Shown here piece by piece: positions 24,936-35,154 of a DNA stretch of 64,000 nt. The first letter of the stretch is position 1. Each line of letters starts with the position of its first letter. Source of the DNA: Galbibacter marinus (GTDB lineage: Bacteria > Bacteroidota > Bacteroidia > Flavobacteriales > Flavobacteriaceae); the NCBI RefSeq assembly GCF_000300875.1, contig NZ_AMSG01000003.1, positions 62,001-126,000 on the forward strand. Reading direction: 5' to 3'. The notes beneath the pieces are model-generated. The model ran no database searches and was not told the origin of the DNA. It saw only the letters and a list, made by a program, of their open reading frames with translations. The position numbers were made by a program, and so were the translations under genes.

Positions 24936-26210
24936 TTAAGCTTTAAATAAAGGTCTGTGCGCCATAAGTTCATGAACCTCTTCCTTGATTGCCTCTAGGA
25001 CAGCTTCATCCGATCTATTAGACAATACATGGTCAATTAATTCAACGATGATCACCACTTCTTCTTCATTAAGCCCACGAGTAGTTACTGCAGAAACTCC
25101 AATTCGAATACCACTAGTCACAAATGGACTCTTATCATCAAAAGGAACCATGTTCTTATTCACGGTAATATTTGCCTTCCCTAATGCTTCTTCTGCATCT
25201 TTCCCAGAAATATCTTTATTTCTTAGATCTATCAACATCATATGATTGTCAGTGCCGTCAGAGATAATGTTATACCCTTTTTCTACGAAAGCTTTAGCCA
25301 TTGCTGCAGCATTCTTTTTCACTCGAACAATATAATGTAGGAAATCCTCCGAAAGTGCCTCGCCAAAAGCAATAGCTTTGGCTGCTATAATATGCTCTAA
25401 TGGACCACCTTGATTGCCTGGAAAAACTGCGCTATCCAATAAAGATGACATCATTCGTAGATTTCCATTTTTAAGTTTAATACCAAATGGGTTTTCGAAA
25501 TCTTTACCCATTAATATCAAACCACCTCTTGGCCCTCTTAGAGTTTTATGTGTAGTTGTGGTTACGATATGACAATGAGGAATCGGATCGCTCAACACAC
25601 CTTTTGCGATCAATCCTGCAGGATGAGAAATGTCGGCAAATAAAATAGCCCCTACTTGGTCTGCAATTTCTCTGAATTTTTTAAAATCAATATCTCTAGA
25701 ATATGCAGAAGCACCAGCGATAATTAATTTTGGTTGCTCTTTTTTGGCCACCTCTAATATATGGTCGTAATTCAATCGGCCTGTCTCCTTCTCTACTCCA
25801 TAAAATACAGGATTATATAATTTACCGGAGAAGTTTACTGTTGAACCATGCGTAAGGTGTCCACCGTGGGAGAGGTCAAACCCTAAAATTTTGTCACCTG
25901 GCTTTAAGCAAGCAGCGAACACAGCAGTGTTAGCCTGGGAACCACTATGTGGTTGTACATTGGCATAGGTAGCTCCGAATAATTCTTTAGCTCTATCAAT
26001 GGCAATACTCTCTACAACATCAACTACTTCACAACCTCCGTAGTATCGTTTTCCAGGATAGCCTTCGGCATACTTGTTTGTCAGTACTGATCCTGCTGCT
26101 TCCATGACTTGTTCACTAACAAAGTTTTCGGATGCAATAAGTTCTATCCCCTCCAATTGGCGCTGCTTTTCAGCTTCAATAAGTTCAAAAATTTGATCGT
26201 CTCTTTTCAT
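24936..26210 (-). CDS. glyA: Serine hydroxymethyltransferase
   Basis: A 424-aa PLP enzyme that converts serine plus tetrahydrofolate to glycine and methylene-THF. Motifs are [40 protein letters not shown] and [15 protein letters not shown], with K222 as the PLP Schiff-base lysine. The length is standard. It is monocistronic: a terminator follows and fahA is divergent. Two in-frame downstream residues, H84-type contacts in NVQPHSGS, support an intact active site. Confidence 0.97.
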   Translation of the reverse strand: MKRDDQIFELIEAEKQRQLEGIELIASENFVSEQVMEAAGSVLTNKYAEGYPGKRYYGGCEVVDVVESIAIDRAKELFGATYANVQPHSGSQANTAVFAACLKPGDKILGFDLSHGGHLTHGSTVNFSGKLYNPVFYGVEKETGRLNYDHILEVAKKEQPKLIIAGASAYSRDIDFKKFREIADQVGAILFADISHPAGLIAKGVLSDPIPHCHIVTTTTHKTLRGPRGGLILMGKDFENPFGIKLKNGNLRMMSSLLDSAVFPGNQGGPLEHIIAAKAIAFGEALSEDFLHYIVRVKKNAAAMAKAFVEKGYNIISDGTDNHMMLIDLRNKDISGKDAEEALGKANITVNKNMVPFDDKSPFVTSGIRIGVSAVTTRGLNEEEVVIIVELIDHVLSNRSDEAVLEAIKEEVHELMAHRPLFKA

Positions 26211-26321
26211 TTTGAGTTGTTATCGTTAAAGAAAGTTCAAAAATATAAAATACATTCGGTAAATTAATATAAATTAATACCTTTAAATCCTAATTAACAA
26301 CTCATATCTAATAATTTTGTT

Positions 26322-27614
26322 ATGTCTCAAACAGCTAACGATCCTAATAGAAAGTCCTGGATAACTGTTCCAGCAGATTCTGATTTCCCAATTCAGAACA
26401 TTCCCTTTGGTGTTTTCTTAACCAGAGATGATGTAATTACCATTGGTACACGGATTGGGAACACTGCTATTGATCTAGGGGCACTTCATCAATTAGGATA
26501 TTTCAGAGACATTCCTCTAACAGATGATATATTTTTGCAGGATACTCTGAATGATTTTATTTCCGACGGAAAAAAAACATGGAGACTGGTTCGCAATTGT
26601 ATTGCCAGCCTCTTTGATAAAAATAACCAAGAGTTGCAAAACAACGCTGAGCACAGAAAGATTGTTTTGTTTGATCTTGATGAAATAGAAATGCAACTCC
26701 CAGTTCAAATTGGAGATTACACTGATTTTTATAGTAGTAAAGAGCACGCGACAAATGTCGGGAGTATGTTTAGAGATCCTAATAATGCGCTACTTCCGAA
26801 TTGGTTACATGTTCCAGTTGGATATCACGGTAGAAGCTCAACGATTGTTCCAAGTGGAATTCCGATTCATCGACCGATGGGTCAAACCTTACCTCAAGAC
26901 TCAGAAACACCAGTATTTGGTCCTTCAAAATTGGTTGATTTTGAACTGGAGATGGCGTTTATCACCACCGATGCCAATCAGTTAGGTGAGCCTATTCCAG
27001 TGGATGAGGCGGAAGATTATATTTTCGGAATGGTATTGTTTAATGATTGGAGCGCAAGGGATATTCAAAAATGGGAATACGTCCCTTTAGGCCCGTTTTT
27101 AGCCAAAAACTTTGCATCTTCTATTTCTCCATGGATTGTTACTTTGGATGCTTTAGAGCCCTTTAGAGTAGAGAGTCCAAAACAAGAACCTACGCCACTT
27201 GAATATTTGCAATATAGTGGCAAGAAAAGTTTTGATATTCATTTAGAGGTAGATCTCACTTCTGAAAACAATCCACCACAAACAATATCCAAAAGCAACT
27301 TTAAGTACCTCTATTGGAATATGTCTCAACAATTAGCCCACCATACCGTTAATGGATGTAAGGTCAATAGCGGAGATATGATGGGAAGTGGTACCATATC
27401 AGGAACCACTAAGGATTCTTATGGTTCTATGCTTGAACTGACTTGGAAAGGAGAAAACCCAATAGAATTAAGCGATGGATCTAAGCGAAAATTTATAGAA
27501 GATGGCGATACTATAACTCTAAGAGGCTATTGTAAGAATAAAGACGTTCGAATTGGCTTTGGAGAGGTTTCCAATAAGTTACTCCCCACTTTTAACTCTA
27601 AAAAAAGAAAGTAA
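26322..27614 (+). CDS. fahA: Fumarylacetoacetase
   Basis: A 430-aa enzyme for the last step of tyrosine degradation, splitting fumarylacetoacetate to fumarate and acetoacetate. The SH3-like N-terminal domain (1-120, DSDFPIQNIPFGVF) is followed by the FAH catalytic domain with GYHGRSSTIVPSG, LVDFELEMAF, NDWSARDIQKWEYVPLGPFL and NSGDMMGSGTISG. The metal-binding acidic residues lie within these blocks. A TAATTTTG box directly precedes the start codon, too close to act as a normal promoter. Other tyrosine-pathway genes are not in the window. Confidence 0.95.
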   Translation: MSQTANDPNRKSWITVPADSDFPIQNIPFGVFLTRDDVITIGTRIGNTAIDLGALHQLGYFRDIPLTDDIFLQDTLNDFISDGKKTWRLVRNCIASLFDKNNQELQNNAEHRKIVLFDLDEIEMQLPVQIGDYTDFYSSKEHATNVGSMFRDPNNALLPNWLHVPVGYHGRSSTIVPSGIPIHRPMGQTLPQDSETPVFGPSKLVDFELEMAFITTDANQLGEPIPVDEAEDYIFGMVLFNDWSARDIQKWEYVPLGPFLAKNFASSISPWIVTLDALEPFRVESPKQEPTPLEYLQYSGKKSFDIHLEVDLTSENNPPQTISKSNFKYLYWNMSQQLAHHTVNGCKVNSGDMMGSGTISGTTKDSYGSMLELTWKGENPIELSDGSKRKFIEDGDTITLRGYCKNKDVRIGFGEVSNKLLPTFNSKKRK

Positions 27615-27625
27615 TACATATTAAG

Positions 27626-27660
27626 ATCTAATTCAGGTATTTAATGTTCCTGAATTAGAT
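27626..27660. terminator. Bidirectional terminator between fahA and ytxJ
   Basis: ATCTAATTCAGG (27626-27637) and its perfect complement (27649-27660) enclose an 11-nt loop. The right arm lies inside the last codons of the convergent ytxJ gene, so the terminator overlaps coding sequence. Confidence 0.8.
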
Positions 27661-28036
27661 TTTGTATTTCTTGAGTGCTAATGTGCCCATGAGATTCCGT
27701 GTATATGACATTAGAATCTTTAATCAACAATACTTGTGGGCTCTGATGAACGACATCAAAGCGCGAAGCGATCTCATTTGAGATTGCTCTATGATTTAGG
27801 ATATCCAAAAAGTACAAGGATACTTTTGATGGATCTGGCGTGAAGTCAGATTCGAAATTCTGTAGACTAAACCGACTGATTCCACATCGTGTACTGTGCT
27901 TAAATATAAGAACATAGCGCGTTTTTGATTCCTGTGTGAGTTGATTTACTTGTTCAGTCTGATTCAAAGATACCCATGGGAAATTTTCTTTTGGAATTGA
28001 ATCCTTGGAACCAAAGATAGAATTAAAAAAAGCCAT
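27641..28036 (-). CDS. ytxJ: Bacillithiol-system redox-active protein YtxJ
   Basis: A 131-aa thioredoxin-fold protein proposed as a monothiol bacilliredoxin that removes bacillithiol from proteins. The active-site segment is FKHSTRCGISRFSLQNFE, with one cysteine in TRCGIS and no resolving cysteine. The fold continues through LYFLDILNH and the cis-proline SPQVLLIK. Its presence implies that this Bacteroidota strain uses bacillithiol as its low-molecular-weight thiol. The bshABC genes are not in the window. It is convergent with fahA. Confidence 0.88.
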   Translation of the reverse strand: MAFFNSIFGSKDSIPKENFPWVSLNQTEQVNQLTQESKTRYVLIFKHSTRCGISRFSLQNFESDFTPDPSKVSLYFLDILNHRAISNEIASRFDVVHQSPQVLLIKDSNVIYTESHGHISTQEIQNLIQEH

Positions 28037-28178
28037 AACTTTAAAAGTATTTAATTAGGACACTACAATTTAGTGACGCTATGTCATTAATTTAAAAGCA
28101 AAAACAAGACAATGTGTCATGTATTTGCTTCGGTACATGTTTTGCTTTACTCTGTTTGAAAACAAATTATACAAAAAA

Positions 28179-30785
28179 ATGAACTTAAACAACTTTACGA
28201 TAAAATCTCAAGAAACCATACAGCAATCGCAACAAATTGCACAAAGTTATGGCCACCAGATTATAGAAAATGAGCATATTTTTAAAGCACTATTTGATGT
28301 GGATGAAAATGTACTTCCGTTTCTGCTTAAAAAGCTAGATGTCAATGTGAGTTTGTTGAAACAAATTCTCGAGAGTACACTTCAAAGTTATCCCAAGGTT
28401 GAGGGGGGTGATCTTCAACTATCAAGGGATGCAGCCACTACCCTAACTCAAGCGGGTAATATTGCTAAAAAGATGCAGGATGAATTTGTTTCAGTGGAAC
28501 ACTTGATTCTCGCTATTTTTAAATCTAAAAGTAAAATTGCGCAAATCTTAAAGGATCAAGGTGTTACTGAAAAAGATTTACAAGCTAGTATAAACGAACT
28601 CCGAAAAGGAGAACGTGTCACATCTGCAAGTGCTGAAGAAACCTACAATGCTTTAAATAAATACGCTAACAACCTAAATCAATTAGCAAATGATGGAAAA
28701 TTAGATCCTGTCATTGGTCGTGATGAGGAAATTAGACGTGTATTGCAAATACTATCGCGTAGAACAAAAAACAACCCGATGCTCGTTGGTGAACCTGGGG
28801 TAGGTAAGACAGCAATAGCAGAAGGACTAGCGCATCGAATAATCCAAGGTGATGTTCCTGAAAACCTGCAGGATAAGCAAATATTCTCTCTTGATATGGG
28901 TGCTTTGATTGCTGGAGCAAAATATAAAGGAGAATTTGAGGAGCGTCTAAAGTCAGTTATTAAAGAAGTTACCACTTCAGATGGTGATATTGTACTGTTT
29001 ATTGATGAAATCCACACACTTGTTGGCGCAGGTGGTGGTCAGGGCGCTATGGACGCGGCTAATATTTTAAAGCCAGCACTTGCTCGTGGAGAGCTAAGAG
29101 CCATAGGAGCTACTACCTTGGACGAGTACCAAAAGTATTTCGAACAAGACAAGGCACTTGAGCGTCGATTCCAAAAGGTTATTGTAGATGAACCAGATAC
29201 AGAAAGTGCTATTTCCATTTTAAGAGGGATTAAAGAGAAGTATGAAACACATCATAAGGTTCGTATCAAGGACGAAGCAATTATTGCAGCTGTCGAGCTG
29301 TCTGAGCGTTATATAACCAATAGGTTTTTACCAGATAAGGCTATTGACCTAATGGATGAGGCGGCCTCAAAGCTTAGAATGGAAATCAATTCTAAACCTG
29401 AAGAGTTAGATGTCTTAGATCGGAAAATCATGCAATTAGAAATTGAAATTGAGGCCATAAAAAGGGAGGATGATGAGCAAAAACTTAAATCCCTTAATTC
29501 AGAGCTCGCGAATTTAAAGGATGACCGAAAAGAAGTGTACGCGAAATGGAGAAGTGAAAAGGATGTTGTTGATGCTATTCAAACAACTAAGGAGGAGTTA
29601 GAAAACCTAAAATTAGAGGCTGAGAGAGCAGAAAGAGATGGTGATTACGGTAAGGTTGCTGAAATCCGTTATGGTAAAACCCAACAGGCCCAGGAACGAT
29701 TAGATAAGCTCCAGGATCAACTAGCTCAAGAGCAATCTTCAGGAACAAACCTTATTAAGGAAGAGGTTACTAATGAAGATATCGCTGAAGTTGTTGCGAA
29801 ATGGACTGGAATTCCGGTGACAAAAATGCTTCAAAGCGAACGTGAAAAGCTATTGAATCTAGAGGAACAATTACACAGAAGGGTGGTTGGACAACATGAG
29901 GCCATAGAATCAGTATCTGATGCCATTAGAAGAAGTCGCTCAGGGTTACAGGATGCGAATCGGCCTATTGGATCCTTCCTATTTTTAGGAACCACAGGAG
30001 TGGGGAAAACTGAGTTGGCTAAAGCGCTGGCAGAATACCTTTTTGACGATGAATCAGCACTTACACGCATTGACATGAGTGAATACCAAGAGCGTCATGC
30101 AGTAAGTCGATTAATCGGGGCGCCTCCAGGGTATGTCGGTTATGATGAAGGAGGTCAGCTCACTGAGGCAGTTCGAAGAAAACCATACTCAGTGGTGCTT
30201 TTAGATGAAATTGAGAAGGCACACCCTGATACTTTTAATATTCTATTACAGGTGCTTGATGAAGGAAGGCTCACCGACTCAAAAGGACGTTTGGCCGACT
30301 TTAAAAACACTATTATCATCATGACAAGTAATATAGGGAGTCAAATTATACAAGAAAAATTTGAAAACTCAAATGATATTGCTAGTGCAACAGAATCAGC
30401 AAGAGTAGAAGTTCTTGGAATACTCAAACAAAGTGTAAGGCCAGAATTTATAAATCGTATTGATGATATTGTAATGTTTACACCGCTAAGTAAGGTAGAT
30501 ATCAAAGAAATTGTAGAATTACAATTTAAAGGAGTTGCCAGGATGGTTGCCAAACAAAATATAACTTTAGATGCAACCCAAGAGGCTATAGAGCATCTAT
30601 CAAGAGTAGGATTTGATCCGCAATACGGTGCTAGGCCTGTAAAACGGGTAATACAGAAGGAAGTACTCAATAAGCTTTCTAAGGAAATCCTAAGTGGAAA
30701 GGTCAACGCAGAAAGCATTATTTTGCTTGATGAATTTGATGGCGAACTTGTTTTTAGGAACCAGACAGATTTAATAGAAAATTAA
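28179..30785 (+). CDS. clpB: ATP-dependent disaggregase ClpB
   Basis: An 868-aa Hsp100 chaperone that works with DnaK to dissolve aggregates in the cytosol. Domains in order are the Clp N repeat (1-145), AAA1 with Walker A GEPGVGKT and [12 protein letters not shown], the coiled-coil M domain (about 400-530), and AAA2 with GTTGVGKTE and [10 protein letters not shown]. The true start is ATG 28179 ([14 protein letters not shown]); reading from 28119 adds 20 non-homologous residues. No CIRCE element was found, but a CATGTA/TACATG hairpin (28118-28139) lies in the leader. A strong terminator follows at 30925. Confidence 0.97.
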   Translation: MNLNNFTIKSQETIQQSQQIAQSYGHQIIENEHIFKALFDVDENVLPFLLKKLDVNVSLLKQILESTLQSYPKVEGGDLQLSRDAATTLTQAGNIAKKMQDEFVSVEHLILAIFKSKSKIAQILKDQGVTEKDLQASINELRKGERVTSASAEETYNALNKYANNLNQLANDGKLDPVIGRDEEIRRVLQILSRRTKNNPMLVGEPGVGKTAIAEGLAHRIIQGDVPENLQDKQIFSLDMGALIAGAKYKGEFEERLKSVIKEVTTSDGDIVLFIDEIHTLVGAGGGQGAMDAANILKPALARGELRAIGATTLDEYQKYFEQDKALERRFQKVIVDEPDTESAISILRGIKEKYETHHKVRIKDEAIIAAVELSERYITNRFLPDKAIDLMDEAASKLRMEINSKPEELDVLDRKIMQLEIEIEAIKREDDEQKLKSLNSELANLKDDRKEVYAKWRSEKDVVDAIQTTKEELENLKLEAERAERDGDYGKVAEIRYGKTQQAQERLDKLQDQLAQEQSSGTNLIKEEVTNEDIAEVVAKWTGIPVTKMLQSEREKLLNLEEQLHRRVVGQHEAIESVSDAIRRSRSGLQDANRPIGSFLFLGTTGVGKTELAKALAEYLFDDESALTRIDMSEYQERHAVSRLIGAPPGYVGYDEGGQLTEAVRRKPYSVVLLDEIEKAHPDTFNILLQVLDEGRLTDSKGRLADFKNTIIIMTSNIGSQIIQEKFENSNDIASATESARVEVLGILKQSVRPEFINRIDDIVMFTPLSKVDIKEIVELQFKGVARMVAKQNITLDATQEAIEHLSRVGFDPQYGARPVKRVIQKEVLNKLSKEILSGKVNAESIILLDEFDGELVFRNQTDLIEN

Positions 30786-30924
30786 CACAACACTAGTGTA
30801 AGTAACTTTAAATTTGTCGACTTATTAAACAGTTGATAGTTAAGGACATAATACAAGAAATATAAAGATAAAGTTAGGTAGTTCGTAAGGATTATTTAGT
30901 TTTAAGTTGGTTGGTTAGTTAAGG

Positions 30925-30949
30925 CACCCGTAACAGTACGTTACGGGTG
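30925..30949 (+). terminator. Terminator of clpB
   Basis: CACCCGTAAC (30925-30934) pairs perfectly with GTTACGGGTG (30940-30949) around a 5-nt loop. It is followed by a T-rich tail, 140 bp after the clpB stop. Confidence 0.85.
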
Positions 30950-31033
30950 TTCTTATATTAAGGCATTTTTTCTTATTAGATACAAATCATACCTTACAGT
31001 ATTTTATTTATATTTGGACTCAACATTTCTAAA

Positions 31034-31627
31034 ATGATAACCAAAGCGGAGAAAACCACACAGTATATTATTCGAACCGTAGCCCCTATCTTTAATAAAA
31101 AAGGTTATGCTGCCACTAGTCTCAATGATATCACAAAGGCTGCTGGCTTAACCAAAGGAGCCATTTATGGTAATTTTAAAAGTAAAGATGAGATTGCGAT
31201 AAAAGCCTTTAAGCACAATACCACGATGGTATTAAGTCGTATCAGGCAGTACATGGATAAAGGCAATACACCTTTGGAGCGACTGCTAAATCTAGTGGAA
31301 TTTTATAAAAATTATTACGAGTTTACCAATGATTTTGGAGGATGTCCTATAATCAATACAGCTGTGGATGCAAAAAATACCCATCCTGCCCTACTTCATC
31401 ATGCTCAAGAAACCATCGCTACAATTGAAGGACTTATCGCCGAGCAAATAGAATACGGAAAACAAATTGGTGAAATTCGAAAAACGATACCAGGCCCTGT
31501 ATATGGAAAACGATTCTTTAGTTTAATTCAAGGGGCTATTTTCATGAGTCAGACCACTGGAAAGAAAGAGTATACTACTGATTGTCTCAATGTTATCATA
31601 GACACCATTAATCAAAGGTTTAAATAG
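31034..31627 (+). CDS. TetR/AcrR-family transcriptional regulator
   Basis: A 197-aa one-component regulator. Residues 5-55 form the HTH (VAPIFNKKGYAATSLNDITKAAGLTKGAIYGNFKSKDEIA), a TetR signature. The C-terminal ligand domain includes GGCPIINTAVDA, typical of the AefR/YxaF-like C-terminal group. Its partner gene cannot be identified: the convergent MFS gene ends only 3 bp away but is not divergently controlled, so local regulation would have to come from elsewhere. The inducer is unknown. Confidence 0.92.
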   Translation: MITKAEKTTQYIIRTVAPIFNKKGYAATSLNDITKAAGLTKGAIYGNFKSKDEIAIKAFKHNTTMVLSRIRQYMDKGNTPLERLLNLVEFYKNYYEFTNDFGGCPIINTAVDAKNTHPALLHHAQETIATIEGLIAEQIEYGKQIGEIRKTIPGPVYGKRFFSLIQGAIFMSQTTGKKEYTTDCLNVIIDTINQRFK

Positions 31628-31630
31628 GCT

Positions 31631-32935
31631 CTATATCCTTTTTCTTGGTACTCTTAGTAGTAAAAACATACCCAAGAAAAAGATCAAAGCAATTAAAACA
31701 ATAGAGGTACGCATACTTCCTGTTAGTTGAGCAATAAAGGCATAAAGGAACATCCCAATGACAATTCCTATTTTTTCAGCGACATCGTAAAAACTAAAAT
31801 ATGAAGCCGTATCCTTTGTTGGAGGTAAAAATTTAGAATATGTAGACCTGGATAGTGCTTGTATGCCTCCCATTACAAGACCAACAACTGAGGCGGTGAT
31901 GTAAAATTGATTAGGGGTGACCACAAAATACGCCACCATACAAACCATTACCCAGATAAGGTTAATACCAATTAATGTTTTAATATTTCCAAACTTAGCT
32001 GAGGCCCTAGAGGTGAGTATTGCTCCAAGGACTGCTAAAAGTTGAATAAGTAAGATGCTTATAATTAGGCCTGTTGTACGTTGACTATCACTCTCCCATG
32101 CCAATTCTTCTTCTGCAAAATAGGAAGCCACTAACATCACCGTTTGTACTCCCATACTATAAACGAAGAAGGCTGCTAAATAACGTTTTAAAGTTTTATT
32201 TGTACCTAGTGCACCCCATACCTTTTTAAGTTCCTTAAAACCGCTCAAAAGTATGCTTCTTGTAACCTTTCCTTGATTTCCATTACCCTTGGGAAGATAA
32301 TAAAAGGAATACTGACTAAATCCCGCCCACCATAAACCTACAAGTACAAAGGAGAATTTTGTCGGAGCGGTGGCGCTTTCAAATCCGAACCATTCGAACT
32401 TCATTATCATTATAAGATTAAGAACCAAAAGAATCACACTGCCTATATACCCTAATGAATACCCTTTGGCACTAATACGGTCTTGTTGCTCAACAAAAGC
32501 TACATCTGGCAGATAGGAATTATAAAAAACCAAACTGCCCCAAAACCCGATAAGACCTAAGAGATAAATCCCAAGACTTACATAAATTGCATCTAAACTG
32601 AACCAATACAAACCTATACTTGCTGCTGATCCTAAATAGCAGAAGAATTTCAAAAAACCCTTCTTATTACCGACATAATCAGCAACTCCAGAGAGTAAAG
32701 GTGTTAAAAATGAAACGATTAAAAAAGCAAAGGATGTTACATAGGTAATTAGGGGTCCTCTAGCAATTTCTCCTCCAAAGATCTGTATTTTTTCGATGCC
32801 TTCGGCCCTAAATAGCGCACCGTAAAACAATGGAAATATGGCAGAGGCGATCGTTAGGCTATAAACAGAATTTGCCCAATCGTAAAAAGCCCATGCATTG
32901 AGTAGTTTTTTACTTCCTTTTTCTAATGGTTTCAT
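31631..32935 (-). CDS. UMF1/Atg22-like MFS transporter
   Basis: A 434-aa inner-membrane permease with about 12 membrane segments. LLNAWAFYDWANSVYSLTIASAIFP is the start signature of the UMF1 family (related to yeast vacuolar effluxer Atg22). GVADYVGNKKGFLKF is the MFS loop motif after helix 2, and SRSTYSKFLPPTKDTASYFSFYDVAEKIG is a conserved central block. The substrate is unknown; amino-acid export is suggested by the yeast relative. It is convergent with the TetR gene with a 3-bp gap. Confidence 0.87.
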   Translation of the reverse strand: MKPLEKGSKKLLNAWAFYDWANSVYSLTIASAIFPLFYGALFRAEGIEKIQIFGGEIARGPLITYVTSFAFLIVSFLTPLLSGVADYVGNKKGFLKFFCYLGSAASIGLYWFSLDAIYVSLGIYLLGLIGFWGSLVFYNSYLPDVAFVEQQDRISAKGYSLGYIGSVILLVLNLIMIMKFEWFGFESATAPTKFSFVLVGLWWAGFSQYSFYYLPKGNGNQGKVTRSILLSGFKELKKVWGALGTNKTLKRYLAAFFVYSMGVQTVMLVASYFAEEELAWESDSQRTTGLIISILLIQLLAVLGAILTSRASAKFGNIKTLIGINLIWVMVCMVAYFVVTPNQFYITASVVGLVMGGIQALSRSTYSKFLPPTKDTASYFSFYDVAEKIGIVIGMFLYAFIAQLTGSMRTSIVLIALIFFLGMFLLLRVPRKRI

Positions 32936-33016
32936 AGAGTTTTAAAATAACAAAGCAAGAGGCGCGGATTCACCTCCTGCTTGCTTGATTGGAAAAAGTA
33001 TCATTAAATTAAAATA

Positions 33017-33838
33017 TTATTCAAATGAAGTAACCCCATATTTAGCTGCTTCACTTTTAGCTGCTGGGGCTAAAGCTCTTAAGTTTGCAATTCTACTCTC
33101 ATTAGAAGGGTGAGTACTCAATATTTCAGAAGGTTGAGATCCTCCTGAATTAGCACTCATACGTTCCCATAATCTAGCCGCTTCTGTTGGATCGTAACCG
33201 GCAATGGCCATAAGTCGTAAGCCAATTGCATCAGCCTCCGTTTCATGGCTTCTACTAAAGGGAAGCATCACTCCTACTTGTGATCCAATACCATAAGCCT
33301 GGTTAAATATATTAATGGTTTGTGCACTACTTCCACCAACACCTAAAGCAACATTTCCAGCTAAGCCAATATACTGCTGTAAAGCACTAGCACTCATCCG
33401 TTGGGCCCCGTGATTAACTAAAGCATGTGCAATTTCATGTCCCATCACAACGGCGATACCTGCCTCATTCTGGCAGATGGGTAAAATTCCTGTATAAAAG
33501 ACAATTTTACCTCCAGGCATACACCAAGCATTGACAGCTTCATCAGCGACAAGATTATACTCCCACTGATAATCATCCAAATATCCTTGATAACCATTGG
33601 CGTTAAACCAAATTTCAGCAGCTCTTGTGAGTCGCTTACCGACCTCTTGAATGGTTTTCGCCTCCTTAGTTCCTTTGATAACCTGGTGAGAATTTAAGAA
33701 TTTGTCATACTCTGCGAATGCTGTTGGGAATATTTCCGCATTGGAATGGAAATTTATCGTTTTTTTACCGGTAAATGGATTGGTCGAACACGACAAAACC
33801 AAGACCATAAAAATTGCTAAGGATAGATACTTTTTCAT
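33017..33838 (-). CDS. M48-family metallopeptidase, lipoprotein
   Basis: A 273-aa envelope protease related to LoiP/BepA and Oma1. The signal peptide ends at VLSC with the lipid cysteine at 17, followed by STNPFTGKK, common in this family. The zinc site is HEIAH (H134, E135, H138), and the third ligand is the glutamate in SRSHETEADAIGL. SILSTHPSNESRI closes the domain. It likely degrades misfolded periplasmic or outer-membrane proteins. Unlike BepA it has no TPR domain. Confidence 0.93.
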   Translation of the reverse strand: MKKYLSLAIFMVLVLSCSTNPFTGKKTINFHSNAEIFPTAFAEYDKFLNSHQVIKGTKEAKTIQEVGKRLTRAAEIWFNANGYQGYLDDYQWEYNLVADEAVNAWCMPGGKIVFYTGILPICQNEAGIAVVMGHEIAHALVNHGAQRMSASALQQYIGLAGNVALGVGGSSAQTINIFNQAYGIGSQVGVMLPFSRSHETEADAIGLRLMAIAGYDPTEAARLWERMSANSGGSQPSEILSTHPSNESRIANLRALAPAAKSEAAKYGVTSFE

Positions 33839-34095
33839 GATTGCTTTATTTAAAAAGGATAAGTTTATATTATAATTTATAGAACTAATTTAAGGAAAAA
33901 ATTACAATCTCTTTAGCAGAAGATTGCGATTGCTTCTTTTACAGATACGGTTAAATCAACCATCTTAGACGCATCACGGATACTGTAACAAAACTTGATT
34001 TGATCAAATTATTGGATTTGTTGTTCTTTTTGAGTCACTTAACCACCCTTAAAAAGTTAGAGCGAATAATAGTGTGAATTTTTAAAACATTAAAT

Positions 34096-35079
34096 ATGGA
34101 CTTTGGAAAAATTATGCGTTACTTTGACAAAGCTGTTGGATTTATATGGAATATAGCTAAACTCTCCTCTATTAACCTCCCTTTACAAGTAAAAAATAAA
34201 AAGATGCCAAAGAATACTAACGAAAATTACCGTCAGAATCTTAAAATACCAAAATCCATTCTTTTTACTGCTAAAGTAATACAGTACTTATCGCCTAAAC
34301 AAGCAGAAAAATTTGCTGCTAAATTGTTTCAGACACCTATTAAATACGCAACACCAAAGCGGGAAGAACATATGGAATTAAAGGCGACAAAGGAATTATT
34401 GGAAGTCCCTGGAATCCATAAATCAATACAAACTTTTCGTTATGGGAATGGACAGAGGAAAGCATTGTTAGTTCACGGTTGGAGCGGAAGAGGGACACAA
34501 CTTGTTAAAATCGCGGATGCATTGTTGGAGCAAGGTTATACCACCTATAGTTTCGACGGACCAGCTCATGGTAAGTCAAGTGGTAAAACTACCAATATGG
34601 TTGAATTTGTAAAATGTATCCTTGAAATGGAATCGAAGTACGGACCATTTGAGGTAGCTGTTGGACATTCTTTAGGTAGTATGGCGCTACTGAGTAGTGT
34701 CAAAGAAGGTCTCGATGTTAAAAAGATGACACTCATTGGTTCTGGAGATAGAATTGAAGATATCATTTATGACTTTACCGATAAGTTAGGGCTCAATCGA
34801 TCCATTGGTCATAACCTCAAAAAATCCTTTGATAAAAAATTTCAAACAGACATCAATTCCTATTCAGCTAGCATTAGTGCAGAGAGCGTGCATATACCAG
34901 TGCTTTTAATTCATGATAAGAAGGATTTTGATTCTCCAATGCAGGCTTCCCAAAAACTCAATGGTATTTTGAAGGAATCTAAACTTATTTTAACCCAAGG
35001 ACTAGGACATAGAAAAATTTTAGGAGACGCTGATGTAATTAAACAAATACTTCAATTTTTCAAGACTAATTCGAATTAA
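34096..35079 (+). CDS. Alpha/beta hydrolase
   Basis: A 327-aa serine hydrolase. The core runs from about residue 105: LLVHGWSGRGTQL (oxyanion region), FDGPAHGKSSG, and the nucleophile elbow VGHSLGSMALL. IPVLLIHDKKDFDSP contains the probable acid and GLGHRKIL the histidine. The first 100 residues include a hydrophobic segment at about 10-30 and a basic, perhaps membrane-associated, region. An in-frame ATG at 34204 (MPKNTNENYRQN) could be an alternative start, removing the hydrophobic part. The substrate is unknown. Confidence 0.87.
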   Translation: MDFGKIMRYFDKAVGFIWNIAKLSSINLPLQVKNKKMPKNTNENYRQNLKIPKSILFTAKVIQYLSPKQAEKFAAKLFQTPIKYATPKREEHMELKATKELLEVPGIHKSIQTFRYGNGQRKALLVHGWSGRGTQLVKIADALLEQGYTTYSFDGPAHGKSSGKTTNMVEFVKCILEMESKYGPFEVAVGHSLGSMALLSSVKEGLDVKKMTLIGSGDRIEDIIYDFTDKLGLNRSIGHNLKKSFDKKFQTDINSYSASISAESVHIPVLLIHDKKDFDSPMQASQKLNGILKESKLILTQGLGHRKILGDADVIKQILQFFKTNSN

Positions 35080-35154
35080 AACGTAACTTTAATCTGCATA
35101 GCCAATACTATTTTGGCATAACATTTGTTTTATAACTATAAAAACTCAACAATC

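Noticed and set aside
26312-26319. TAATTTTG box just before the fahA ATG
   Set aside because: It matches TAnnTTTG but lies 3 bp before the start codon, so transcription would begin inside the gene. Probably chance unless the mRNA is leaderless.
28119-28178. Upstream extension of ClpB
   Set aside because: The 20 extra residues do not match ClpB N-termini; the ATG at 28179 starts the conserved sequence.
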